Source: Rallus limicola
Lineage: Eukaryota > Chordata > Aves > Gruiformes > Rallidae
DNA length: 64,000 nt
Direction of reading: 5' to 3'
NCBI GenBank assembly: GCA_022605955.1
Contig: JAKCOZ010000012.1
Location: 27,117,956 to 27,181,955 of the forward strand
Shown here: positions 1 to 12,900 of the stretch, piece by piece
Layout: every line of letters begins with the position of its first letter
Position numbering within the stretch: position 1 is the first letter of the stretch
Notes under the pieces: generated by a model
Seen by the model: only the letters and a program-made list of their open reading frames with translations
The model's database searches: none
What the model was told of the DNA's origin: nothing
Translations under genes and position numbers: made by a program

Positions 1-3000
1 GTGGGAAGGACCTGAAAATAGACATTGAAGCAGAAGTTAAAGCTAAACTTAGGGTTCAGTACTAGTTTTAAGTGGGGTTTCTCCTGACTTGTGGGACTGG
101 TCCAGATGTTGACATGGAAACACCCTCTGAGCTCCAGAGCTGCTGCAGTTCCTGAACTCCAGTGTTTTTTGAAAGGGCAGCAATCCGGAGTATTTATGCT
201 GGGAAAGGAAAACAGGCCTTTAAAATGTGTGGCTGGATTATAACCATTCCTTCCAGCATAGTGTGTGTTTACATAAGAAGAAACTGATTTCTTCAGAGCA
301 ATGGCTGGCTTGGAGCTGTTTGACACAGGGCATTTCACGTGCAGTCAGTGCAGGGTATAATTAAAACCGTGCGACACTCTGTTGCCCTGTCCTGTCACAA
401 GTTACTCAGGCTCAGAGGTGCTTTTTAAGAACACATAGAGTTTTAATGGACTGTTCTCACCTAGAAGTATAGCCCAGTCAAGTAAAAGAAGGCAAAAAAG
501 GAAGGAAAGCAAGAAAGAAAAGGTAGTGACACCTCCAAGTCCTCGTGGGGGTAAGAGCTGAGCCTGACAGGCTATACTGGTACTACTCGCTTTTGTGTTT
601 GGTGTTGGAGGAAATGATCTCTTCTCAAAGGAGGGGATAGGTCTAGCACATGGCATCATCAAGCATTCACTTATCATTCATTTGCCTTTCATTTTCCACA
701 GTATTTGTCCTCTTTTAAATCAACATTTCCAGTGGAGAAGGGAGCTGTGATAGCATCCAGCACTTCCCTCTGCATTGCACAGGGACTGTAGTGTGATTTG
801 GTTCGGTGCAGGCACCAAGAAGCCTGTCCACTTGAAGCATCCACTCCCTTTGCTGCTGTGTGTCCTGCCTGGCCCCTGGGAGCAGCAGCCCTGTTGCAGC
901 TGCCTGTGTCCACCAGCATCAGCCTCCTCCATGAGCACCCTGTGAGCAGCACCACATGTGAAGTGCTTGGAGGATGGAGCCTCCAGCCCCCTTCAGTATG
1001 TCAGCCTTGAATATTACCTGGCCAGTGATGTTTCCATGATCTGGGAACATTTGGATGCTTTTAATGAGCTTCCCAGTTGTGAGCTGGAAGTTTTGGGATC
1101 ACTATCACTACCCACCACTTGCCACCTTCAAATCTGTGCTTGTGGCATTTGAGGAGGTGCTTACATCTGTACAAGGACCTGTGCTTGTTCCATTAACGTT
1201 GCCTCCATCCCTGCAGAGCTGAGCCCTGGAAGCAGCCCCATCTCTAGTGTCTTTTTAGCAGCAGCTCCTGCTGGTGTACACACTCTTCCCCACTTTAGGC
1301 ACCTGACTGCTGATGGTGAGAATGGTGCTGGTGGTCTGGAGAAACGCTCTTTGAATGATCGTGTTGCTCTTGACTCTCAGGCCTGTATATTTAGATCTCT
1401 GTCTACAAGAGAATTGAAAAGCAGTGGAAGGATGAGTGCCATCGTGCTGCCTCTGCCAGCCAGGTCCTTAGGATTTCTCAATAGGTCTGTGCATCCTCTT
1501 CCTCCCAAGAACAGCCTGAGCTTTGGTGTAAACTGATCCCGCTCCAGCAACCTCAGCAATGTACCCGACCTCCCTTGCCAAGATTTCAAACAATAGTTTA
1601 TTTTACTGTTGCTGGAAGGGGAGGCCAGCAGGAAGGCCTGCCAGGCGTCCCGTTGGGTGCGGGGTGGAGGCTTCATCGAGCCTTTCACTTGGGCTCTGTG
1701 CTTTTGGCCTCCTGGGAGTGGATGTGAGCACAGAGCAGCGGGTATGCAGGAGGATGAGTGGTCCCTCAGGGGCATGGCCAGGCCTGAGTGCAGGGCTTGA
1801 AGTTCCCCCTGACATCCCAGGCACTGGCTGGGTCAAAAATCCCAAGCACCCAGCAGCAATGAGCCCTGTGTGCCTTAACATGGAGGATTCATTAACATGG
1901 AAGACTCCTTAACAGGAAGATTCATTAACATGGTTCTTTAGTGGAAGCATTTTCTCATACATCCTTCCTATCAGAGCTCATACATCCTTGCCATCAGAGC
2001 TCAACAGGAGAACACTGGACAAAAAGGTGCTGTTCTAAAAGGCCTTTTTTCCTTCCAAACATCATGGAGGCTTCTGGTTTGGACCTGTCATTCATAAACC
2101 CCATTGGTCCATCAATCCCCTCTCTGTAGCCAGAGGGCTTTATATGGGCTAGATGTATGTACCAGACTGTTTCCTTAGTGCCTGGTTCCCACAATGAGAG
2201 CAGTGTTGAGAGTTATGTTGGAGTGACAGCTTTCTAATAAATTAAATCTCGTCCCACATCTCCAGAAAGATTTGTTAGGAAAGGTCACAGCAAGGTTCTT
2301 TATTGCAGAAGAATTATTATTATTTCTCTTCCAGAGTGTTCTGCAGTGTTAATGTATTATGAGATCTTGCCTAAATTAAAACCAAAACAAGACAAAACTG
2401 GCCAACTCCCCTGAGATAGATCCTGAGCTGCCTTTATCAAAGCAAATGAAGAAGTGCATTTTGTGATGCAGTATTCTCTCTTTGTTTCCACAATTGGTAA
2501 TTTGAAGACTTTGGGAGGTTTTAATGGGCTTCCCAGCTGTGAGTGTGACTTGCTGAGACTCTGAAAGTGCTGGGTTAAAACTCTTATTTGTGGCTTTCCA
2601 TGTTTTATGGAATAAGCTATTCAGATGTTTGCTCATCAGAGGAATAAAACAAGGGAAGGAAGAGGAGCAAAATGAGCTTCTTCTAGAGAACAGATACCAT
2701 CAAATGCCCCTTAATTCTCTGATCACCTTTGTAATGCTTTCCTGACTCTCTGGCCCAGGTACTGTGTCTTTGCAGGAGTGAGATGGGGACATACAACCCC
2801 CCAGCAGAAGGCACCTCCCCAATGAAGCTGCTGTGTACTGTTGGTCTCCTGGGAAACTCAGTCCTGCTTCCACACAAAGGCCAAGCAGCATCTTCAAGGG
2901 AGAGTGTGGATACCCCAAGTTTAGGTCTCGGTGCCCAGGGTAGGGTGGTGGGACCAGGACTCCTCCGCAGAGGGTTTCTTCCATGCTGTAGGGCTTTAGG

Positions 3001-3767
3001 CTGGTAGCAACTCCTGCCCCCACTGCTGGGCCTCCAACAAGGCTGCACCTTTCACTGGTCACAGGGTATTTTCATCAGTAGAAGGGAAATGGTTCCCAGC
3101 AGCCTATCTCACAGCAGATTTCTCTGTGTCCTTTAAGATCAGCAGCTTCCCTCCAATTTAAATTAAAGTTATCTTTGAATTTTGCATGAAAAGGTTATGT
3201 ATCCTAAGATCAACCTAACAAAAATCAACCAGTGTCTCCTGCAGCCCTACACAGTCATTTTAACCCTTGAGTTTCTCTTCCTCTTTGGCTGCTGTCCTGA
3301 GCTTGTCCCTGCCCACGTGCTGAGTTTGCAGAGACTTTTTCTTACTCAGAGCGCAGCGATTCAGCAGGAACTGCATGGCCTTTGGTGAGAGCTTTCAAAC
3401 CACAGACCTCTATAAACCCTGTGGTTAGCTCAGCCCCTGGCTTAGGAGAACAGTGTCGTAAGTCCCTGTTTAGCAAGCAGAGAGGATGGCTTAGGTTCAG
3501 CTGAAAAGCCTTGCTGGGGCTCTGTCAGGGAAAGAGTTGGGGGTTCACTTGTGCACAGGCATCACGTGTGGTTTCGGATGTGGTGCTGTGTGAGGTGTTC
3601 GGTGTTTTGGATGAGTCTGACAGAGGCATTGATCTAGAAATTTTGGAAATGATTCACTGACCTCTAAGAGAATCTCTGCTGAAAGATGATTATGTCACCA
3701 GATGCAGCGTCAGTATCACTGTGAGCACCGTGTGCCAGAGTTAGATCTCTGCTTTCTGCTTCCTTAG
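1..3767 (+). other. VEPH1: VEPH1 intron (upstream part), no exon recognised
   Basis: This is non-coding sequence upstream of the first visible VEPH1 exon. Open frames here are short and lack matched splice sites. I see no CR1 copy and no long tandem repeat in it. Confidence 0.6.
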
Positions 3768-3977
3768 GGTGGAAAATGAGGCCAGAGCAGAACCTCCTGT
3801 ACCCCTGGATGATTTAAAATCTGTTATGGCTGGAAATGAAGAAGATGAAAAGCTTCAGGTTAAAATACAGGCTTTTGAAGAGAAAATAAACGTCTACAGC
3901 AGTACTCCTGGCTCAGCACGGAGATACAGCTTAGGCCAGGTTTCTAAAGAAGAAAGGAGGGATATGAGGTTTAACAG
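3768..3977 (+). CDS. VEPH1: VEPH1 coding exon (first one in window)
   Basis: The acceptor is ttccttag ending at 3767 and the donor is gtatgg at 3978. One base completes the preceding codon, then 69 codons run from [10 protein letters not shown] to ...RDMRFN, with two bases (AG) left for the next exon. The segment is acidic and charged, with a short predicted helix around [20 protein letters not shown] and a serine-rich [13 protein letters not shown] stretch that could be phosphorylated (RRYSLG resembles a basophilic kinase site). No known domain falls here. It is part of the low-complexity linker between the N-terminal armadillo-like region and the C-terminal PH domain of the melted family. 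Confidence 0.85.
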
Positions 3978-6900
3978 GTATGGCTCTGTAAAATGAGTGA
4001 GTGGCTTTCATGAGTACCAGTTTTGTAATGAAACTTTAACCAAGCATTGTGAGTTTGGTCTGTTTTGTGGTACCTCTGGGCATCACGAGTCTAATTTGAA
4101 CCAAGCCTGGTATGAATTCACAGGCTGGATAAAATCCCTCTAAATTACTTATGTCGTCTCTTCTATGCCCTAAACCAGCACAGGGGATGGGACAGTATGT
4201 ACATGGAGATATTACCAGAGTGGAAGATGCAGAGACCCTTCCCAGGTGTTGCTGCTAACATCACATTGGAATGGGATTTAGCCTGTGGGCTGTGTGGGAT
4301 GAGCGTGGCTCTCCTGGGTGGGAGAAGGGCTCCGACAGCACCGTGCACCCACGCTCTCCTGAGGCTGCCTGTCACTGCAGCTTCGTGGCAGAGGGTCCTC
4401 CTTCAGTATTTGCCCTTCCAGTCACTTCACTTCTCTGGAAAAGAAGGAAGGGTAGGCTTAGCTTCATCCTCAGTGCAGCGAGGCACCGGAGGCTGGGTTT
4501 GGTTATACGGCTGCTGGATGGCACTTTTATGATGTGACCAATAAAGCCCATACTCCAGTCCTGGGGTGATGTGTTTCTTGCAGACAGGCTGACTAGCTCT
4601 CTCCATGGCATGCAGATGTTGGGATATATGGATATGATTGCATTTCATTTGCTTATTAAAGCTGTGGCCTCAGTTTTGCTTTTGAAATGTGTATTTACCA
4701 AAGGATTCTTGCCTCTGGCCAAACCGAGCCCCACGCTCCACTCTCTGAACCAGCTGCATGGAGGTAACTCAGAAGAGAGCGTGTTGGGGTGACTTTTGTG
4801 TCTTGCCTCTATTCCAAACCATCTTTCTTCTTCTTAATCACCCTCCAGGTCCAAAAGCCTTGCCTTGCACGCTGTCCGCATGAAGGGGGTAAGCTCAGAG
4901 AGCGGGCAGGACGAGGAGGATGGGGAGATAACTGCTGGCATGTCCTTCACAGAGATCTACGTTAGCCAAGACATTGACAAGTTACCCTTTAGTGTGGGTA
5001 CTGAAGCAGTGCAGCTGGGGACTTCTTTGGTATCACACCGCAGCATGGATTACACAGAAGCAGCCAGTTTGCCAGAACCTGCTGAAGAAAAGGCCCTCAA
5101 AGGAAGCACAGAGGCAGTGGTGAGCCCCATGGAATGTCAGGACAAGCTCTACTTGCACTTGAAGGAAAACCTGGGTCAAGTGAAAGCTTATGTCATGGAG
5201 ATGGGGAGGAAAATCCCTGTCCCTGATGAGTGTGTTATTGAAGGTAAGAGGTCTGAGCCTTTCACACTGCACTGCAAGTCCTCTTGGGCTTCAAGCAAAA
5301 AGGGTAGCAAAGATCCTCCAGCACAGAGCTCGGGGATGGAGAGGGACACTGGTGTTAGGAAACGGCATCGTTCATGAATTGCAGGTGTTTGAAATCTCCC
5401 AGGACTGTTGTGGTTTCCTTCAGGGGTGTAGCGCTGCCCTCGCCTGTCCCAACCTCCTGAGAAGGTTGATGTGCCTTTTGGCTGTCACAGGGAATGGAAC
5501 CCAAGTCCCTGGAAAGGATGGGACCTGTCTGACAGAGCTGGAGAGAGGTGGCTCTTGACTAGGGTTGGCAGTACCTCTGGGTGTGTCTGCAGGGCTGGCA
5601 GGCAGGGGCGCATCACCCAGCTCCAGGCTCCAGATCTCAGAGCTGTGTGAACGGCCGCGGAGCATCGGGTGCAGCAGAGTGCACGTGCCATGGGTTGCAC
5701 TTGGCCACACGTATGCTGATACTTTATCCTCCTCCTTGGCCTGCTGGGTTGGTCAAGGGCAGATCTGTGTCTCCTTCCTCGTTATTCTGGTATTAGTCAA
5801 TCAGTTGACACCAGATACACCAGAAATGAAGCGGTGTGCTTCTGGTCAGCATCTTCCCATCCAGGCACACCAGAATGAGATCCCCAGTGCTTGGGCCTGA
5901 GTTGGATCCTATCTCTCCACTTCCCTGGTTTAAGGTTTTCTGCTTTCACCAAGGGGGGGGGAGTTTGTTTTCAAGGCTGAGAAAGCTGTGAGATGGGTCT
6001 CTGATACTCCTGTTTGATGTCAAGGATTCAGGTTGGGTGGAGAGCCTCTTGCTTACACTGAGCAGTAGATTTTCCCCTTAATATAAACTGTGTGCAGCTA
6101 ACTGCTCACTGGTGGTCATGGGCTATTGACAGCCCAGCCCTTTGATGGGCCACCTTGATTCCAAAGAGCAGCTGATTAAGGGGAATCAACTTTTTAAAAG
6201 GGCAGAGCCTGGCAGGACAAGGGGGCTGGAGTGAAGCTGGAGGAGGGAAGGGGGAGAGGAGAGATTGGGGGGAAGTTCTTTGCAGAGAGAGTGGTGAGGG
6301 GCTGGCAGGGGCTGCCCAGAGAGGGGGTGGGTGCCCCGTCCCTGGGGGTGTTCAAGGCCAGGTTGTCTGTGGCCCTGGGCAACCTTGTGTAGCTCCAGGC
6401 CTGGAGGTTGGTGTCCCTGCCTGTGGCAGGGGGTTGGAGCTCTGTGACCCTTGGGTCCCTCCCACCCCAGACCAGACTACATAGATTCTAATGTAATTAA
6501 ATTACATCAATTTGCAGTCACTTAAAGTGCTGCCACCTTCTAATACTGTAATTTCAGGGCCACCAAACATCAGATTTTGCTGATAAAACCTGTGTGGTTT
6601 GACTCTTTCCAGTGGTTGAGACATCGAAAGGCAGTTTCCACTTATAGAAGGGGTATTTATATGTACTTGAAAAGCTTGTTTTTCCAGAGAATTTCCTACA
6701 TACCTTACATTCCAGGCTTACTATTCAAAATAGCTGTTTGGTGGAATGAACGATGACATTTTTGATTCATAAAATCAGGGTGGAAACAGGAGGGAGAACA
6801 ACATGGCTTTTGAAGTGCTGAATGCTCTGACCTCCCCTTGATCCACCCCAACACGCTGCCTGTTTTGAAATTCACTGCTCAGCTTCCTTTCTGAAGCACC

Positions 6901-9900
6901 TATTATGGTATGTTCTGGGCACGTGACTCTCCCTCTGAATTCATTCAGACCCCTGTAATTTCCTGAAAATCCTCAACTAACATTCTTGGGGAAATTCTTT
7001 TGAGTGGGGACACATGTGCTGAACAGGAGATTGATGTGACTCATTCTACATGTGGTGAAGAAATGCAGCCTGGCTCATAGCTTGGTTAATATTTCAGATA
7101 TTACATAAAGTGCTCCATCAAAAACCCTGTGGTTATTGGCCTTCTGTGATTCCTGCACACTACAGAGGCGCCTTCAGATGTATCTGGTTTGCTTTTCAAA
7201 TGAGATGTTAAGAAAATGGGGGAAAAAAATCCCAAAAAAAGTTAGCCAACTATGCATATTATTAGTTTCTAATTTTATGTGGGTTATGTAGGAGTTTGAG
7301 CTGGAAAATCCATAGGTAAAACATGGAAAATAGGAAAAGATAGGCACTTTGGGGCAACAGCACCTGGAACAGGGGTGCTCTGGGGCAGTATCACCTGGAA
7401 CAGGGGTGCTCCAGGGCAGTAGCACACAAAACAGGGGTGCTTCAGGGCAGTAGCACCTGGAACAGGGGTGCTCCGGGGCAGTATCACCTGGAACAGGGGT
7501 GCTCCAGGGCAGTATCACCTGGAACAGGGGTGCTCCAGGGCAGTAGCACACAAAACAGGGTGATTCAGGGCAGTAGCACCTGGAACAGGGGTGCTTCAGG
7601 GCAGTATCACCTGGAAGAGGGGTGCTCCAGGGCAGTATCACCTGGAACAGGGGTGCTCCAGGGCAGTAGCACACAAAACAGGGGTGCTCCGGGGCAGTAG
7701 CACCTGGAACAGGGGTGCTCCGGGGCAGTATCACCTGGAACAGGGGTGCTCCGGGGCAGTATCACCTGGAACAGGGGTGCTTCGGGGCAGTATCACCTGG
7801 AACAGGGGTGCTTCAGGGCAGTATCACCTGGAAGAGGGGTGCTCCAGGGCAGTAGCACACAAAACAGGGTGATTCAGGGCAGTAGCACCTGGAACAGGGG
7901 TGCTTCAGGGCAGTATCACCTGGAAGAGGGGTGCTTCAGGGCAGTAGCACACAAAACAGGGTGCTCCAGGGCAGTAGCACCGGGAACAGGGGTGCTTCAG
8001 GGCAGTAGCACCTGGAACAGGGGTGCTCCAGGGCAGTAGCACCTGGAACAGGGGTGCTCCAGGGCAGTAGCACACAAAACAGGGTGCTCCAGGGCAGTAG
8101 CACCTGGAACAGGGTGCTTCAGGGCAGTAGCACAAGGAACAGGGTGCTCCAGGGCAATAGCAGCAGAGCACGTTGCAGGAGACGCTGTGAGGTGCTCACA
8201 TCAGTGAGTGCAGGTGCCCCACGTGCCCTTCCCTCAGTGCCAGGCCTCCAGGCCTGCCCAGCAGCGTGTTCCTGCTGCCTGGCTGAGTCCTGAGTAGTGA
8301 TGGGCCAGATTCTGCTCACTTCACTTAGAGCAGCTCCCACTCAGTCCTCTGGTGCTGATGTCTAACTTCAGGGAAATGCTGGATGAACTCCTCATTGCTC
8401 AATACCAAGGGCAGCAGGGATGAAAGCAGGAGGCTCCTGAGGTTTTCCCCATACAGAGTCACTGCCCCTTGCATGAAGGGAGAGGATGTTCTGTGCTTGG
8501 CACACAACAGAAAAGCAAATGGACAAGAATTACTGAGAGAAGCAGATAGCTCATGATGACCCCTGCCCATGTTTTTCCAGGTGGTTGGTGGTCTTACATC
8601 TTCCCTACCGACAGGATCTTGCGGATGGCAGCAGCCCAGACTTGTGCATCTCTAATTTCCTGACTGCTCCTGAGCTGTGTTATTGCTTTTCAGGCAGGAT
8701 TTCCACTGCCTCAGTGCAGCTGGGGTCCCAGTGACTAAGAACAAGACCCCATGTTTGAGGTCCCCATGTTGTGTTTGTGTTTTCTCCACTGGCTGCAGTA
8801 GGTGCTGTCTGAAAGGTCACAGAATCCCAGCCTGCTCTGTGTTGGGAGGGACCCCAAGGATCACAGAGCTCCAACCCCCTGCCACAGGCAGGGACACCAA
8901 CCTCCAGGCCTGGAGCTACACAAGGTTGCCCAGGGCCCCAGCCAACCTGGCCTTCAACACCCCCAGGGACAGGGCACCCACCCCCTCTCTGGGCAGCCCC
9001 TGCCAGCCCCTCACCACTCTCTCTGCAAAGAACTTCCCCCCAATCTCTCCTCTCACCCTTCCCTCCTCCAGCTTCACTCCAGCCCCCTTGTCCTGCCAGG
9101 CTCTGCCCTTGAACAAGCTGATTCCCCTCCTGTTGCTCTGCTCCCTTCAGGGACTGGCAGGCTGCAATGAGGTCCCCCCACAGCCTTCTCTTCTCCAGGC
9201 TGACCCAGCCCAGCTCCCTCAGCCTCTCTCCGTAGGGGAGCTGCTCCAGCCCTCTGAGCATCTCCATGGCTCCTCTGACCCCTCTCCAACAGTCCCACAT
9301 CTCTCTTGTGCTGGGGCCCCAGCTCTGGACACAGGACTCCAGCTGGGGCCTCCCCAGGGCAGAGCAGAGAGGGACAATCCCCTCCCTGTCCCTGCTGCCA
9401 CCCCTCTGCTGATGGAGCCCAGGATCCCATTGCCCTTCTGAGCTGTCAGCACACTGCTGGCTCATGTGTGTGAAATTTCTCATCCACCAGAACCCCCAGG
9501 TCCCTCTCAGCAGGGCTGCTCCCCAGGAGCTCTCCAGCAGCTCTTCTCCCAGCCTGTATCTGTGTCTGGGATTCCTCCAGCCCCAGTGCAGCACCTGACA
9601 CTGGGCAGTGTTGAACCTCACTAGGTTCACCCAGAGTCACCTTCCCAGCCTGTCAGTATCCCTCTGGATGGCTCCTTTCCTTCTGTGGTGTCACCCACAC
9701 CACTCAGCTTGGTGTCATCCACAAACCTGCTGAGGGTGCACTCAAATCCATCGTCCATGCCCTCCAGCCTTTCTGCTTCCCTGGGATGCCCCTGGGGAGG
9801 GAGGGTTGGTATTGCTCTCAAATTGCTTCCAAAGGCTCTGGAGGAAAGGTGAGAGGCCTGTTTTACCTGGCTTAGCCTAGACTACCCCTGCACACAGCCC

Positions 9901-12900
9901 TGGAGTTGGCCAGCTCCACCTGCTCTCCTTGCTGGCTCTCTCTTTCAAACCCCACATCAGATGATTTTTGACATATTCTTCTTTCCCAGGCACAGAGGGA
10001 CAGTGGATCAAATGCATGGCCACCTGTGTCCTGCTTCGGTGGTGTCTGGGGCCATATGCTTCCCAGGCACAAGCCTGGGTTTAGTTCCAGCTGGAGGGCA
10101 GGTCCTTGTCTCCCACTCCAGTTCTACTTGCTCTCTGGATAACTGGGCTAAAAATGCCACCGGTAGTGCTGACAGAGCAGAGTGTTGAGTGTCAGCCAGG
10201 CTGTTGGAAAGAAAGCATTTGGTGAGGGGTGTGTGGAGGATGTGCATGTATCCCTTGGTGTTCAGCAAGGCCAAGTGCCAGGTCCTGCACTTTGGTCACA
10301 GTAACCCCAGGCAGCACTACAGGCCTGGGGCAGGGACTGGAGAACTGCCTGGAGGAGAAGGACCTGGGGGTGTTAGTGGACAGCTGGCTGGACATGAGCC
10401 AGCAGTGTGCCCAGGTGGCCAAGAAGGCCAATGGCACCCTGGCTTGTGTTGGGAACGGTGTGACCATCGGGAGCAGGGAAGTGATGGGCCTGTTGTACTC
10501 AGCTCTGGTGAGGCCACACCCCAAGTGCTGTGTCCAGTTTTGGGCCCCTCGCTACAGGAAGGATGTTGTGATGCTGGAGTGTGTCCAGAGGAGGGTGACA
10601 AAGCTGGGGAAGGGTCTGGAGCACAAGTCCTGTGAGGAGCAGCTGAGGGAGCTGGGGCTTTTTAGCCTTGAGAAAAGGAGGCTGAGGGGAGACCTTATCA
10701 CTCTGCAGCTACCTGCAAGGAGGGTGTAGAGAGGTGGGGGTCGGTCTCTTCTCTCAGGTAACAAGCCATAGGATGAGAGGGAATGGTTTCAAACTGCACC
10801 AGGGCAGATTTAGGTCAGATATCAGGAAGAATTCCTGTACTGAAAGGGCTGTCAGGCATTGGGACAGGCTGCCCAGGGAGGTGGTGCGGTCCCCATCCCT
10901 GGAGGGGTTTAAGAGGTGTGTGGATGTGCTTGGGGACATGGTCTAGAGGCGGCTGGGCAGGGTTAGGCTGTGGTTGGACCCTGATCTTCAAGGTCTCTCC
11001 CAACTCAGATGATTCCATGACTCTATGGTTAAAATGATAGAGCCCAGGCAGATCCAGCTCAGCTCTTGCTCACCAAAGGATTCAAAGCACAGTGCCATCC
11101 AGCGAGCAAGTCTCACTGGTTTAAGGTGGCAAGTCACTCCTGGCTCCTTGCAGGAGGAAATCCAGGCAGCAAACCTTTGATGGGATTAATGAGGGAACGC
11201 TGCAAAGAGGGGAGGCAGTGGGGGGAACAGGTTGCAGTACACTGGCCTCAGATCTGGTTGTTGTTATGTTTTATGCTGTTCTGAGGGATAATGGGTTCCA
11301 GATGATGGAAAAGCTGGTTGCTCCCCTGCAGCGCTTGCCCTGCACTGGGCTGATAAATTCCAGCATTCCACGAGCCAGACGTTGATGTGGAACAGATGGA
11401 CCCTCTGCTCCTTCAGTGGGACCACAAAGCTGCACAGGCTCAGGCCAGCGTTTCCAGAGACCAGCTCTGCTGCTGCTAGGCCAAGAATCACAGAATCACA
11501 GGTTCACAGAGCTGTAGGGGTTGGCAGGGCCCTCCAGAGCCCATGGGGTCCAACCCCCTGCCAAAGCAGGGTCCCTAGGACAGGGCACACAGGGCGGTGT
11601 CCAGACGGGGCTGGAATCTCTCCAGAGAAGGAGACTCCACACCCCCTGGGCAGCCTGGCCCAGGGCTCCCTCACCCTCACTGGGAAGAAGTTCTTCCCCA
11701 CATTGGGGGGGAACTCCCTGTGCTCCAGCTTGCAGCCATTGCCCCTTGTCCTGTCCCCAACAGACACTGAGCAGAGGCTGCCCATGCCCCCTGTGTCCCA
11801 CCCTTCAGCTATTGATCCCCATTGATCAGATCCCCTCTCAGGCTGCTTCTCTCCAGGCTGAACAGCCCCAGCTCCCTCAGCCTTTCCTCACAGGGGAGAT
11901 GCTCCAGGCCTTTAATCATCGTTGTAGCCCCTGCTGGATCTCCTCTCCAGGAGATCCCTGTCCTTTTGATCCCAGGGAGCCCAGAATCCAGGTGGGGCTA
12001 AAATAAAACATCAATAATTAGTCAGCATTTTGTTCTGCAGGGCTGGTGTTTGAGATGCATCCCAAATGTGAGGGCTGGCAGCGAGTGTGGCGGTGCTCAC
12101 TCCATCCCAGGATGGCTGCTGTGCATCATCAGGCTGCAGGGAAACTCCCAGGGCAGCAGGGAGCACAGCAGGAACAGGGATGTGGTTGTAACCTGCTGCC
12201 CTCACGTGTGTGATGATAGCAAATCCTGTGTTTGCACCTAAGCTGGAAGCAGTGGTCCAAAGGGACTGGTCTCCAGATGTGCTTTACCTGGTAGCTGGGG
12301 GATTCCTGGTGGGTTGGTGTTCCCACTTACCCCCGGGGAAAAGCCAAACCAGAGGACTTCAGAGCTCCTGAGTTGCACCAGGGTGAGACCTCAGGGTTCC
12401 TCCAGGAGATGCCCATGCCTGCTGTGCAGGTGGGGTGAGCCAGCACCCCTCTGCCAGGCTGTGGGAGCTGGGCAAGGGTGGCTGAGGGATGTGGCAGGGA
12501 CACACTGGAGCCAGGCAGTGGTGGAGCAGGACATTTCCCCAGGACCCTGATTTCCAGCACACACCTTATGGGCTCTTTGCACTTCATCCAGAAGCAGAAA
12601 GGTGCATGCCCTTCTGCTTCTGGAGATGGGACAGTGTGGCAGAGATGTTTCCCTCTTGCATCTTCCCAAGTGATGTAGGCTTTTTGTTGCCTTGATGGTA
12701 ACTGGGATGAAGATAAGAGGAGTTTATAACCTTAAGCTAATCTGTATGTTCTCAAATGTGGCTTTTGCCACTGGGATTGGGACTCTGTGGAGTTTGTTGT
12801 AGGGGCTGCTCAGCCCCCAGTGTAGTCATGCCTTCCCCATTCACTTTTGTGTAACTTAATCCAACAGATTTCACCTCAGGTAAATTATGGCACACATGCA

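Noticed and set aside
1381..1430. Possible upstream VEPH1 exon after ctctcag at 1380
   Set aside because: No GT donor follows in a suitable place and the translated piece resembles nothing in the family.
7174..8293. Long overlapping open frames on both strands with repeated Trp-Asn-Arg and Cys-Tyr-Cys-Pro motifs, suggesting a repetitive protein
   Set aside because: They come from the 31-bp minisatellite. A unit not divisible by three and free of stops stays open in every frame, and there is no start context or splice site.
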